A stretch of 15,769 nt of DNA from positions 1 through 15,769 of the forward strand of contig USHB01000012.1 in assembly GCA_900554395.1 (NCBI GenBank), in the 5' to 3' direction. Under the pieces are notes generated by a model that was given only the letters and a program-made list of their open reading frames with translations, made no database searches and was not told the origin of the DNA. Within the stretch, counting starts at the first letter, position 1. Each line of letters starts with the position of its first letter. Source of the stretch: an uncultured Phascolarctobacterium sp. Its GTDB lineage: Bacteria > Bacillota > Negativicutes > Acidaminococcales > Acidaminococcaceae. The translations under genes and the position numbers were made by a program. Positions 6,695 to 14,873 of this stretch are shown one piece after another.

Positions 6695-7717
6695 TCAGTC
6701 AATGCTGATAAGTTCGTAATTGGGGTTGCCCATTTTAAGTTCACGCATTGCCGTAAGCTGATGCAGGCCATGGCGGCTTTCAATACGTTCTACCAAATCA
6801 TGGCGGTATTTTTCCGGCTGAGCGTAAACAAGGTCAATGCTTGCCTGGTCTATTGCCAGAAGGTCGGTAGAAGCGAGAATGCCGATATCCGGAATGGTCG
6901 GTTCCGCAGCGGCAACGCCTGCGCAGTCGCAGTCAACAGACATACGGCGCATTACATTAATAAATACAATGTGTTTGCCGAAGTAATCAATCGTTGCCTT
7001 GGCAGATTCAGCCATATTTTCCATCAATGTTTCTTTAGCAGGCCACAGCCCCCAGTCTTCCGGCAAAGGCTGGCCGTATACGCCGTGTACCATTGCCTTG
7101 CCTATTTTGCCATCGGCGCAGCCAATAGCGATGTTTTTCATGCTGCCGCCAAAGCCGCCCATAGCATGCCCTTTAAAATGCGTCAGCACAATCATGGAAT
7201 CATAATTTACAATATGACCGCCCATAGAAATTTCTTTAAAATGCTTGCCGCCGCGTACAGGCAGCATAACGGTTCCTTCTTCATCCATAATGTCAACCGG
7301 ACAGAAATCCCAGCCGTTCAAAGCAATGGTGGCGCGGTGTTTTTCGGTATTGTCGCGTCCGCCTTCATATAAAGCATTTGTTTCTACTATATTGCTTTCG
7401 GGAACATGAGCCTGAAAAGCCTTTACCATATCCCGCGGCAAAATATTGGGTCCATGCGGCTCGCCGGTATGCAGTTTAATGGCAACCTTGCCGTAAATGC
7501 CTTCATTAATCATATCATACAGTTTTATTAAAGTATCAGCATCAATATTTTTGCTGAAATATACTTTAGCGCATGAACCGGTACCATTACCGGCAACTTT
7601 TGTACTTCCGAATTCTTTTGCAAACACTTTCTCTACCCCCTCTAAATTATATGCCGCAATGCCGACAGCAGCAGTGCCGGCAGCCTTTAAAAAGCTGCGT
7701 CTGGTCATCTTTTCCAT
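6695..7717 (-). CDS. DUF362 protein with Tat signal peptide (paralogue 1)
   Basis: This 340-residue protein starts MEKMTRRSFLKAAG: a perfect twin-arginine motif (TRRSFLK, residues 5-11), a hydrophobic stretch, and a likely cleavage site near VFA (31-33). The mature part matches DUF362, with FCPVDI (138-143), THFKGHAMGGFGG (179-191), KNIAIGCADGK (194-204) and VDCDCAG (261-267). No ferredoxin-type CxxCxxC cluster is present, although some DUF362 proteins have one. Tat export implies folding in the cytoplasm, perhaps around a cofactor. The ATG at 7717 is preferred over a GTG at 7726, because GAGG is too close to the GTG. It is about 60% identical by eye to the protein at 13718-14713. Biochemical function is unknown. 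It has its own 19-bp-spacer promoter. Confidence 0.85.
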   Translation of the reverse strand: MEKMTRRSFLKAAGTAAVGIAAYNLEGVEKVFAKEFGSTKVAGNGTGSCAKVYFSKNIDADTLIKLYDMINEGIYGKVAIKLHTGEPHGPNILPRDMVKAFQAHVPESNIVETNALYEGGRDNTEKHRATIALNGWDFCPVDIMDEEGTVMLPVRGGKHFKEISMGGHIVNYDSMIVLTHFKGHAMGGFGGSMKNIAIGCADGKIGKAMVHGVYGQPLPEDWGLWPAKETLMENMAESAKATIDYFGKHIVFINVMRRMSVDCDCAGVAAAEPTIPDIGILASTDLLAIDQASIDLVYAQPEKYRHDLVERIESRHGLHQLTAMRELKMGNPNYELISID

Positions 7718-7754
7718 TTGTGGCACACCTCACTTAAATATCATTTACAGTTAT

Positions 7755-7785
7755 ATGTTACTCCCTGAAGTTCAGTCCATGTCAA
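7755..7785 (-). promoter_or_regulatory. MerR-type 19-bp-spacer promoter of DUF362 paralogue 1
   Basis: On the minus strand, -35 TTGACA (7785-7780) is 19 bp from -10 TAACAT (7760-7755). The spacer holds CTGAA-C-TTCAG, an 11-base perfect dyad. The site lies in the 75-base gap after the second MerR gene, so the DUF362 gene can be transcribed on its own. Confidence 0.5.
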
Positions 7786-7792
7786 GTAAATT

Positions 7793-8185
7793 TTAAGCGC
7801 CTGCAAAGCCGCTGATAAGGCTGTCTGTACGCGGGCGCAGCACCGTATCATAACTCATAAGCTGATAATCCGCGCAGCGTGCCATAGTTTGCAGAGCCTC
7901 AATTTTCTGCAGCAGCATTTCGTGTGCCTGCGCCAGTATTTTTTTACGCTGCTGGCAGGTATCTTCACCCAGTTTTGCCAGGTTAATATAATCGGCAATA
8001 GCCTCTAATGACATGCCTGCTTTCTTTAAAGTCTGAATGAAATCAACCCATTCTACAAAGTTCTCGTTGTATACACGCACGCCGCCCGCTTTGCGCGGAA
8101 CCGCCGGAATCAGCCCCATGCGTTCATAATATCTCAAAGTGTCTGCCGATACGCCCGTCCGTGCCGAAAATTCTTTAATAGTCAT
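7793..8185 (-). CDS. MerR-family transcriptional regulator (second in the window)
   Basis: This 130-residue regulator has the MerR winged helix MTIKEFSARTGVSADTLRYY (1-20), the wing ERMGLIPAVPRKAGGVRVY, and a dimerisation helix at about 78-108. It resembles the regulator at 3066-3440 but has Thr at position 52 in place of the AdhR-type Cys. Its cysteines are at 77 and 104, so a different signal is likely. The ATG at 8185 is favoured (GGAGG with 8 bases of spacing); a GTG at 8188 is also possible. It lies between DUF362 paralogue 1, downstream on the same strand, and the divergent redox operon, so both are candidate targets. Confidence 0.9.
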   Translation of the reverse strand: MTIKEFSARTGVSADTLRYYERMGLIPAVPRKAGGVRVYNENFVEWVDFIQTLKKAGMSLEAIADYINLAKLGEDTCQQRKKILAQAHEMLLQKIEALQTMARCADYQLMSYDTVLRPRTDSLISGFAGA

Positions 8186-8242
8186 CACGAGCCCCTCCTT
8201 ACATTTACCGCAGCGTATTTATAAAGCCGTTTTACTGATTTA

Positions 8243-8273
8243 ATTATAAAACGCATATTAGACCAGAGTCCAA
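8243..8273 (-). promoter_or_regulatory. 19-bp-spacer promoter of the second merR gene
   Basis: On the minus strand, -35 TTGGAC (8273-8268) and a perfect -10 TATAAT (8248-8243) are 19 bp apart. The dyad TTGGAC-TCTG-GTCTAA (8258-8273) has 6-bp arms with one mismatch and starts at the -35, so it may be an operator for autoregulation. Confidence 0.55.
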
Positions 8274-8454
8274 TACTTGTATTATATAGTTTGCCATGCC
8301 CAAAAAACATAAATTTAAAATAACACATCCGCAGAAAAATCTTTGCAGCAATGCTTTTTAAGCATGAACAGAAGAAAAATATAAGTATTGGCATATAAGC
8401 CGGTTATCACTTTATAATAAAGGCACAAGAAAATAGCAACCGGCATTTTTGCTA
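8274..8454. other. Non-coding stretch between the second merR gene and the redox operon
   Basis: The gap 8186-8505 holds two divergent promoters (8243-8273 and 8455-8485) and, between them, AT-rich DNA with no credible gene. Two fold-backs are visible: ATGCTT-TTT-AAGCAT (8351-8365), and GCCGGTT (8399-8405) with AACCGGC (8438-8444). The second pair encloses the inner dyad CTTTAT-A-ATAAAG. Neither has a clear T-run terminator layout for a known gene, so their role is unclear. Confidence 0.4.
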
Positions 8455-8485
8455 TTGACTTGAAGTTAAGTTCAAATGCTAAACT
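8455..8485 (+). promoter_or_regulatory. MerR-type 19-bp-spacer promoter of the redox operon
   Basis: -35 TTGACT (8455-8460) is 19 bp from -10 TAAACT (8480-8485). The 16-mer TTGAAGTTAAGTTCAA (8460-8475) is a near-perfect dyad, with 7 of 8 half-site positions matching. It closely resembles the element upstream of the phosphatase/MerR operon. Confidence 0.65.
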
Positions 8486-8505
8486 TTTAGAAAGAGGGGA
8501 AATAT

Positions 8506-9330
8506 ATGGCAAGAAACACTATGGCATTACCTTTTGCATTAAAGCGTGCGGCAGGTTATCTTTTAGGCTTTGCCCTGCTTTATTCTCCATTTGAATTATA
8601 CCGCCGCTTTTTGGAAAAGGTGCTCAATGTGCAACCTGCGTTTTTACCGCATGCTTTTTGCCCGCGCATTCCAACTGCCGAAATTTTTACGGGTGGTTTT
8701 TTTGATTTAAACAGCCTTATGATAATAAGCACACTTATTTTTTGGCTGCTGTGCCTCATTTTCGGTCCGTTTTTTTGCGGCAGGCTGTGTATTGCCGGTT
8801 ATTTTTCAGAAAGTTTGAGCAGACTTGTACCCAATAAATATAAAATTGAATGGGAAAAATATGTGCCTGTAACGCCTGTACGTTACGGCATGCTGCTTAC
8901 TTATATGCTGCTGCCTTTATGGTATGGCTTTTATCCCTGCGCTTACTGCAACTTTTATTTTTTTGACACTTTGACAAGCATTCTTTTAGGCGCTGCCATT
9001 TCGTTTACAGTGCCGCTTCTTGTAAGCTGCCTGCTTTACATTGTGCTGTTTGGCTTATTTACCAAAGGCGGGCGCGGTTACTGCCGCTTTTTATGCCCAC
9101 ATGGAGCTATGCAGAGTTTTTGGTTCACTATCGGCGTAAAACTCGGGCTTGCTGCCAAAGTTAAAATTAACAACGACGTCTGCATAAAATGCGGGCATTG
9201 CGTAAATATTTGCCCTATGCGCGCCATGAGTTTCAATAATGGCGCGGTTAAAAACAATACTAATTTATGCATTAAGTGCGGTTTATGTTCCAATTCATGC
9301 CCGCGCAAGGCAATTTCTACCGGCAGGTGA
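8506..9330 (+). CDS. NapH/MauN-like membrane polyferredoxin (4Fe-4S)
   Basis: This 274-residue integral membrane electron carrier has four or five hydrophobic segments (near 14-28, 70-90, 128-142, 155-185). Two membrane-edge Cys pairs, CGRLC (91-95) and CRFLCP (193-198), are characteristic of the NapH/NosR/MauN group. The C-terminal domain holds two 4Fe-4S ferredoxin motifs, CIKCGHCVNICP (226-237) and CIKCGLCSNSCP (255-266). The family passes electrons between the quinone pool or cytoplasmic donors and extracytoplasmic acceptors. AGAGGGGA lies just upstream of the ATG. It is first gene of a three-gene operon with the 74-residue Cys-rich protein (5-base gap) and a flavodoxin-like lipoprotein, so these may be its electron partners. 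No napA, nosZ or mau genes are nearby. Confidence 0.85.
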   Translation: MARNTMALPFALKRAAGYLLGFALLYSPFELYRRFLEKVLNVQPAFLPHAFCPRIPTAEIFTGGFFDLNSLMIISTLIFWLLCLIFGPFFCGRLCIAGYFSESLSRLVPNKYKIEWEKYVPVTPVRYGMLLTYMLLPLWYGFYPCAYCNFYFFDTLTSILLGAAISFTVPLLVSCLLYIVLFGLFTKGGRGYCRFLCPHGAMQSFWFTIGVKLGLAAKVKINNDVCIKCGHCVNICPMRAMSFNNGAVKNNTNLCIKCGLCSNSCPRKAISTGR

Positions 9331-9335
9331 TTTTT

Positions 9336-9560
9336 ATGAAAAAATTAAGCAAAGACGCAGCCCTTAATTTTACAGTTGGCGGCAGCATACCACTCACAAC
9401 TGCTGTTACAAGCAATGCAGGAGGCTGTACAGGCATTTGCGGCAGCTGCGGCGGCACCTGTCTCGGTGGCGTTGCACTGGCTTTATACTTAGGCAGCCGT
9501 ATTATTTGCAAACGCCGCCAAAAAAGTTTTTTAAAGGCAGAACCCCCTGCCGTAAAATAA
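9336..9560 (+). CDS. Small Cys-rich membrane protein, 74 residues (hypothetical)
   Basis: The ATG at 9336 is chosen because AGGTGA, overlapping the upstream stop codon, sits 5 bases before it. Longer in-frame starts would overlap the polyferredoxin gene. The product has a glycine-rich cluster, GGCTGICGSCGGTCLGG (29-45), spacing cysteines as C-x3-C-x2-C-x3-C (31, 35, 38, 42). A single hydrophobic helix follows (about 43-58), then basic CKRRQK. The four Cys could hold an Fe-S cluster or another metal at the membrane edge. I do not recognise a family. Its position between a polyferredoxin and a flavodoxin suggests an electron-transfer role, which is inference. Confidence 0.65.
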   Translation: MKKLSKDAALNFTVGGSIPLTTAVTSNAGGCTGICGSCGGTCLGGVALALYLGSRIICKRRQKSFLKAEPPAVK

Positions 9561-9588
9561 AAAATATATTAAAAAGGAGCAAACGACC

Positions 9589-10182
9589 ATGAAAAAATTT
9601 TTAAGCGTTTTATTCGCCGCCGTCCTTGCGTTAAGCGTAGCAGCCTGCGGCGGTGCGGCAGAACAAAGCCAGACACCGGCACAGCAGCCGCAGCAGCAGA
9701 CACAAACCGCTGCTGAAGGCAAAAAAGTGTTAGTAGCATATTTCAGCCACACCGGCAACACTGAAAAAGTTGCCCAATTTATCCAAACCAAAACAGGCGG
9801 CGATTTGTTTAAAATTGAAACTGCCACACCATACCCCGGCGTTTACCGTGAAGTAACTGAACTTGCCAAACAGGAAAAGGCAGATGATGCCCGCCCTGCA
9901 CTGAAAAACAAAGTAGAAAATATGGCGCAGTATGATGTTGTTTTTGTAGGCTTTCCCATTTGGTGGTATACCGCGCCAATGGCAGTTGCAAGTTTTGCCG
10001 ACAGTTATGATTTTAACGGCAAAACCGTCATTACTTTCTGCACCAGCGGAGGCAGCCCTATCAGCGACAGTACGCCCGATATCAACAAATGGTTTAAAGG
10101 CGCCAATGTAATAGAAGGCATCCGCGCTTATGCGGATGACAACGCCGCAACAGAAAGCTGGTTAAGCAGCCTTAAATATTAA
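9589..10182 (+). CDS. Flavodoxin-like lipoprotein
   Basis: This 197-residue protein has a lipoprotein signal peptide with the lipobox ending at Cys20 (LSVAAC), then a Gln/Pro/Thr-rich flexible linker (22-43). A flavodoxin fold follows: the FMN phosphate loop SHTGNT (53-58), GFPIWWYTAP (121-130) packing on the flavin, and CTSGGS (151-156). Flavodoxins carry electrons on FMN. This one would act outside the cytoplasmic membrane, attached by lipid. RBS AAGGAG lies upstream of the ATG. It is last gene of the operon, 28 bases after the Cys-rich protein, so the natural hypothesis is that the polyferredoxin reduces it. The final electron acceptor is unknown. Confidence 0.88.
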   Translation: MKKFLSVLFAAVLALSVAACGGAAEQSQTPAQQPQQQTQTAAEGKKVLVAYFSHTGNTEKVAQFIQTKTGGDLFKIETATPYPGVYREVTELAKQEKADDARPALKNKVENMAQYDVVFVGFPIWWYTAPMAVASFADSYDFNGKTVITFCTSGGSPISDSTPDINKWFKGANVIEGIRAYADDNAATESWLSSLKY

Positions 10183-10194
10183 TTGCCAAAACAC

Positions 10195-10227
10195 AAAACC
10201 CTGTACAAAAATTTGTACAGGGTTTTT
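10195..10227. terminator. Bidirectional terminator between the flavodoxin and aldo/keto reductase genes
   Basis: Complementary arms of 15 bases (10195-10209 and 10212-10226) contain CCCTGTACAAA and TTTGTACAGGG, ending in A and T runs. Both convergent genes end within 15 bases of it. Confidence 0.85.
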
Positions 10228-10239
10228 ATTATTAAACAA

Positions 10240-11487
<1,248 letters not shown>

Positions 11488-11551
11488 TTAAGGCTGCTGC
11501 AAGCGGCTTTTCTATTCTATTTTATTATCAGCAGCCGCATAAATCCAATAC

Positions 11552-11590
11552 TTGCCATTTATAACGCTATATGCAAAGCGGGCATGGCAA
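11552..11590. promoter_or_regulatory. Inverted repeat in the aldo/keto reductase-LysR intergenic region
   Basis: TTGCCAT (11552-11558) and ATGGCAA (11584-11590) are perfect 7-bp arms 25 bp apart, in the middle of the divergent 255-base gap. Paired sites are common for LysR tetramers, so this is a candidate binding region for the adjacent regulator. Confidence 0.35.
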
Positions 11591-11595
11591 AGCTA

Positions 11596-11623
11596 TTGCA
11601 CGCGCGTGTTGATGTATTATAAA
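11596..11623 (+). promoter_or_regulatory. Possible promoter of the LysR gene
   Basis: -35 TTGCAC (11596-11601) and -10 TATAAA (11618-11623) have a 16-bp spacer and lie next to the inverted repeat at 11552-11590. This arrangement would suit autorepression by LysR. Confidence 0.4.
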
Positions 11624-11670
11624 ATAAAAATACAGATTCAGCCTGTAAATATGTAAGGGGAGGTTACGCC

Positions 11671-12555
11671 ATGGAACTACGTACACTGAAGTATTTTTTA
11701 ACAGTAGCCCGCGAAGAAAACTTTACCCGGGCGGCAGAACTGCTGCATATAACCCAGCCCACGCTCAGCCGCCAGCTTATGCAGCTTGAAGAAGAAGTAG
11801 GCGCGCAGCTTTTTAACCGCCTGTCGCGCAAAATAACGCTTACGCAGGCCGGTCTCATTTTACGCCGCCGCGCAGAAGAAATAGTAGGGCTGGTACAAAA
11901 AACCGAAAGAGAAATCAGCGCATGCGACGAAATGGTTGAAGGAGAAATTTCTATCGGCGCAGGCGAACTTTACGCCGTACAGCTTTTGCCGCCCCTGATT
12001 AAATCCTTCCGCGAAATTTACCCCAACGTTACTTTTGAAATTTACACCGGCAATGCCGACCAGATTAAAGAACGCATCGAAGACGGACTGAGCGACATCG
12101 GCGTTCTGCTTGAACCGGTAAGCATCGAAAAATATGAATTTATACGCCTTAAAGATTGCGAACGCTGGGTAGTGCTCATTCCGCCCAACGACCCGCTGAC
12201 GACCAAAAGCGCCATAAGCCCGCAGGATTTGGCAGGCAAACCGGTTTTTATGGTAAGCCGCGATAATGTTCGCAACGAAATTGCCAGCTGGTTCGGCAGC
12301 AGCTTTAAAGATATTATTGTTACCGGCAGCGGCAATCTGCCTGCCAATAAAGCCATCATGGTCAAAGAAGGGCTTGGGTATGCGCTGATTATCGGCAGCA
12401 GCATTACTTTTTGGGACGAAAAACACATTGCCTGGCGCCCGCTGCAGCCGGAAATGCGTACAAGCAGCGTTATTGCCTGGAAGCGGCATCAGCCGCACAC
12501 TCCGGCCGTAGAAAAATTTATAGCTCATTTAAGAGCAAACCTACCGCAAAACTGA
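11671..12555 (+). CDS. LysR-family transcriptional regulator
   Basis: This 294-residue regulator has typical family length. The winged helix-turn-helix is residues 1-60 and includes FTRAAELLHITQPTLSRQL (18-36). A linker helix follows, then the periplasmic-binding-protein-like effector domain from about residue 91 (GEISIGAGE). AGGGGAGG lies 7 bases or so upstream of the ATG. It is divergent from the aldo/keto reductase, the usual layout for a LysR protein and its target. The effector is unknown. Confidence 0.93.
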   Translation: MELRTLKYFLTVAREENFTRAAELLHITQPTLSRQLMQLEEEVGAQLFNRLSRKITLTQAGLILRRRAEEIVGLVQKTEREISACDEMVEGEISIGAGELYAVQLLPPLIKSFREIYPNVTFEIYTGNADQIKERIEDGLSDIGVLLEPVSIEKYEFIRLKDCERWVVLIPPNDPLTTKSAISPQDLAGKPVFMVSRDNVRNEIASWFGSSFKDIIVTGSGNLPANKAIMVKEGLGYALIIGSSITFWDEKHIAWRPLQPEMRTSSVIAWKRHQPHTPAVEKFIAHLRANLPQN

Positions 12556-12565
12556 AACAGGCATA

Positions 12566-12600
12566 AAAAAATCTTCTTCCAAAAAAGGAAGAAGATTTTT
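12566..12600. terminator. Bidirectional terminator between the LysR gene and tatC
   Basis: ATCTTCTTCC (12571-12580) pairs perfectly with GGAAGAAGAT (12587-12596) around an A6 loop, flanked by A and T runs. Both convergent genes end next to it. Confidence 0.85.
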
Positions 12601-12609
12601 TATTTTATA

Positions 12610-13332
12610 CTATTTGTGCAGCACAAATTTAATAAAAATCCTGCTGCCTTCATATAATAAAACCATCGGCACTGCCAAAAGAGTTTGCGTAATTATATCA
12701 GGCGTTGGTGTAATAACCGCCGCCAAAATAAATGATGCCAGCACCATATACTTACGTCCTTTTTTCAGCAGGGCGGAACTTATTATCCCCATCTGCGCCA
12801 GCACTATCAGCACCATTGGCAGGTTAAAAATAAATCCGAAAGGAACAACAAGCATTAAAAAGAAATCAAGGTAACTTTCGATAGACAGCATCGGCGCAAT
12901 ATTGCCGCCCGCAAAATTTGTAAAAAAGTTCAAACCTTGCGGAAATACAAATAAATAGGCAAAGGCGATGCCTCCCCAGAACAGAAATACGGAACCCGGC
13001 ACAAAAAGCAGCAATGCCGACCGTTCTTTCCCTGTCAGGGCGGGCATCAAAAACGCCCACAATTCGTAAAACAGAACCGGCGATGCCAGAAGTACGCCGC
13101 AAGCAAGCGCAACTTTTATATAAATAAAAAACGCTTCTGCCGGGCGCATATAATACAAATTTGACGCAGGCGCCGTCAGCACTGCAATTATTTCATCAAT
13201 AAACACGCTGCTTATGCAGGTGCCAACTGCCAGTGCCGCCAGCGACCACAAAATTCTGCTGCGCAGTTCGCCCAAATGTTCTGTTAGCGTCATTGTTTTT
13301 TCATCATTATACAAAGGGCTGCTGTTATCCAT
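12610..13332 (-). CDS. tatC: Sec-independent (twin-arginine) translocase subunit TatC
   Basis: This 240-residue polytopic membrane protein is the Tat signal-peptide receptor. The N-terminal cytoplasmic motif LTEHLGELR (16-24) and KE at 102-103 are the conserved signal-recognition sites. PAEAFF (64-69) and TPTPDIITQ (208-216) are further family signatures. Six hydrophobic segments are expected. RBS TAAGGG overlaps the tatA stop codon, and the gap between the genes is only 8 bases, so the two are co-translated. Its likely cargo includes the Tat-signal proteins encoded on both sides (DUF362 paralogues and the aldo/keto reductase). Confidence 0.95.
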   Translation of the reverse strand: MDNSSPLYNDEKTMTLTEHLGELRSRILWSLAALAVGTCISSVFIDEIIAVLTAPASNLYYMRPAEAFFIYIKVALACGVLLASPVLFYELWAFLMPALTGKERSALLLFVPGSVFLFWGGIAFAYLFVFPQGLNFFTNFAGGNIAPMLSIESYLDFFLMLVVPFGFIFNLPMVLIVLAQMGIISSALLKKGRKYMVLASFILAAVITPTPDIITQTLLAVPMVLLYEGSRIFIKFVLHK

Positions 13333-13340
13333 AAGAACCC

Positions 13341-13568
13341 TTACTTTTTGGCTTCTGCCTGTACTGTTTCTTTAGCAGATTCTGTTTCTTTGGTTTCAGC
13401 AACTTCTCCAGCTTTTTTTATTTCAGCTTCCGTACTGTTTACCGCCTGTTTGAACTCTTTCATGCTTTTGCCGAGCGCCGAACCGATTTCCGGTAATTTT
13501 CCCGGTCCGAAAAATATTAAACCAATTACTAAAATGAGAAGCAGTTCCGGTAAACCTAAACCAAACAT
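13341..13568 (-). CDS. tatA: Sec-independent translocase subunit TatA
   Basis: This 75-residue protein has one N-terminal membrane helix (about 5-19), the FGPGKLP hinge (20-26), an amphipathic helix with [10 protein letters not shown] (31-40) and a charged Glu/Lys/Ala tail. It forms the pore-like component of the Tat system. AAGGAGG sits 7 bases before the ATG. No separate tatB is present in the window, so this may be a minimal TatAC system in which TatA does both jobs, as in many Firmicutes. Confidence 0.93.
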   Translation of the reverse strand: MFGLGLPELLLILVIGLIFFGPGKLPEIGSALGKSMKEFKQAVNSTEAEIKKAGEVAETKETESAKETVQAEAKK

Positions 13569-13611
13569 AATTATTCCTCCTTAAATCAACTCTGAAATCA
13601 TTATCCTATAT

Positions 13612-13642
13612 ATAGTAAAACTTGCAGCCTGAGCAAAGTCAA
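13612..13642 (-). promoter_or_regulatory. 19-bp-spacer promoter of tatAC
   Basis: On the minus strand, -35 TTGACT (13642-13637) is 19 bp from -10 TACTAT (13617-13612). The dyad in the spacer is weak (TTGC-N7-GCAA), so MerR control is less certain here than for the other sites. Confidence 0.45.
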
Positions 13643-13657
13643 GCGCCTCAAAGAAAT

Positions 13658-13685
13658 TTAACCGTGCCTTAACAGCACCTTAACT
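13658..13685 (+). repeat. Three TTAAC direct repeats with 11-bp period upstream of tatA
   Basis: TTAACC (13658), TTAACA (13669) and TTAACT (13680) start exactly 11 bp apart, about one helical turn, with 5-bp gaps. They lie 16 to 43 bp upstream of the tatA -35. TTAACA repeats with this period are the known layout of Bacillus PhoP boxes. The units read on the strand opposite to tatA transcription. Confidence 0.45.
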
Positions 13686-13695
13686 CTATTCAAAT

Positions 13696-13711
13696 AAAAA
13701 GCTATCTTTTT
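13696..13711 (-). terminator. Weak terminator-like hairpin after DUF362 paralogue 2
   Basis: AAAAAG-CTAT-CTTTTT forms a short AT-only stem closed by one G-C pair, with a T-rich tail on the minus strand. It is too weak to rule out read-through into tatA. Confidence 0.3.
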
Positions 13712-13717
13712 TAAATT

Positions 13718-14713
13718 TCAGCTCACGGTAATCAGTTCATAATCGTCGCTGCCCATGCCAAGCTCTTTCATATAGCTTAACTGGCGCAGGCCTTCGCGGC
13801 TTTCAATGCGTTCAATCAAATCGTTTTTATCGTCACCGGGACGGTTGTAAATAAGGTCGATGCTTGCCTTATCAATGGCCAGCAAATCGGTTGAAGCAAG
13901 AATTCCTATATCGCCGATAACAGGTTCTGCCGCTCCGCGCCCGGCGCAATCACAATCAACGGACATACGGCGCATGACGTTGATATAAACAATATACCTG
14001 CCAAAGAAATCTGTTACAGCCTTGCCGCCTTCAACCATGTTTTCCATAAAGGCAGCATTGCGCACACTAAAACTGCGTCCGTGCTGCATTATTTTGCCAA
14101 CCTTGCCGTCTGCACAGCCAATGGCGATATTTTTTAGCGAGCCGCCGTAACCGCCCATACTGTGCCCTTTAAAATGGGTCAGCACTACAAGCGAATCGTA
14201 ATTGACAAGATTTTTGCCGACAGACATTTGCGTAAAATGTTTGCCGCCCTTTACCGGCAGCATTACAGCTCCGTCCTCATCCAAAATATCAACGGGGCAG
14301 AAATCCCAGCCGTTGGCTTTCAGGGTTTCGCGGTGCCGCTCTGTTGTGCTGCGCCCGCCGCCGTAAGCAGTATTTGTTTCTACAATAACGCTGCCCTGTA
14401 TCTGCTCCTGCACGGCTTTAACAAAACTGCGCGGCAAAAAATTTCTGCCGCCTTGTTCACCGGTGTGGATTTTGATGCCTACCCTGCCGGTAACGTTTTC
14501 TTTTATAAGATTATAGAGCTTAACCATGTGCGCTTCATCAATATCGGCACTGAAATATACCTTTGCCTTGCCGTTGCCGCTAACAGCCGCAGACTGAGCA
14601 GCCTGCGGCACAGTATTATTTGTAGCGGCAGCATCCGTAAATTTACAGCCTGTAAGCCCCAGCATAGTGAAACCGGCCAGTTTCAGAAAATCTTTGCGGT
14701 TCATTTTCTGCAT
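13718..14713 (-). CDS. DUF362 protein with Tat-lipoprotein-like signal (paralogue 2)
   Basis: This 331-residue protein starts MQKMNRKDFLKLAG, a twin-arginine-like motif with RK, followed by a hydrophobic stretch and the lipobox LTGC (Cys23). It is therefore predicted to be exported by Tat and then lipidated. The core aligns without gaps to paralogue 1 from the signal to about residue 212: FCPVDI (138-143), THFKGHSMGGYGG (179-191), KNIAIGCADGK (194-204), VDCDCAG (252-258). It lacks a 9-residue segment that paralogue 1 has near residues 213-230. AAGGGGG lies 8 bases before the ATG. It lies upstream of tatA on the same strand with only a weak terminator between, so some co-transcription with the Tat machinery is possible. 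Biochemical function is unknown. Confidence 0.85.
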   Translation of the reverse strand: MQKMNRKDFLKLAGFTMLGLTGCKFTDAAATNNTVPQAAQSAAVSGNGKAKVYFSADIDEAHMVKLYNLIKENVTGRVGIKIHTGEQGGRNFLPRSFVKAVQEQIQGSVIVETNTAYGGGRSTTERHRETLKANGWDFCPVDILDEDGAVMLPVKGGKHFTQMSVGKNLVNYDSLVVLTHFKGHSMGGYGGSLKNIAIGCADGKVGKIMQHGRSFSVRNAAFMENMVEGGKAVTDFFGRYIVYINVMRRMSVDCDCAGRGAAEPVIGDIGILASTDLLAIDKASIDLIYNRPGDDKNDLIERIESREGLRQLSYMKELGMGSDDYELITVS

Positions 14714-14766
14714 ACTATCGCCCCCTTAATAAATCACATAATAAAACAATATACCTTTATATTTTG

Positions 14767-14797
14767 ATTATAAATTTTAAAGTTGACTCCAAGTCAA
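14767..14797 (-). promoter_or_regulatory. MerR-type 19-bp-spacer promoter of DUF362 paralogue 2
   Basis: On the minus strand, -35 TTGACT (14797-14792) and a perfect -10 TATAAT (14772-14767) are 19 bp apart. The sequence TTGACT-CCA-AGTCAA (14783-14797, read on the plus strand) is a perfect inverted repeat spanning the -35 and the start of the spacer. Confidence 0.65.
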
Positions 14798-14805
14798 GAA
14801 AAAAT

Positions 14806-14838
14806 ATAAAAAAATAGAGGGCAGCACCAGCCGCCCTC
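14806..14838 (-). terminator. Terminator of the porin gene
   Basis: On the minus strand, GAGGGC (14838-14833), a 10-base loop and GCCCTC (14822-14817) are followed by a T-rich run. It lies 36 bases after the porin stop codon. Confidence 0.8.
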
Positions 14839-14873
14839 CAATAGTTAAGTGTCAGAAGAACTAAAGTTTTAAA

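Noticed and set aside
6674..7372. Open frame of 232 codons on the plus strand
   Set aside because: It is antisense to DUF362 paralogue 1, starts inside the terminator region and has no family motif.
8185..8512. Short frames in the gap before the redox operon
   Set aside because: They are AT-rich, overlap the two divergent promoters and lack ribosome-binding sites.
13581..13717. Separate tatB gene near tatA
   Set aside because: Only tatA and tatC frames with family motifs are visible; the upstream gap is non-coding.
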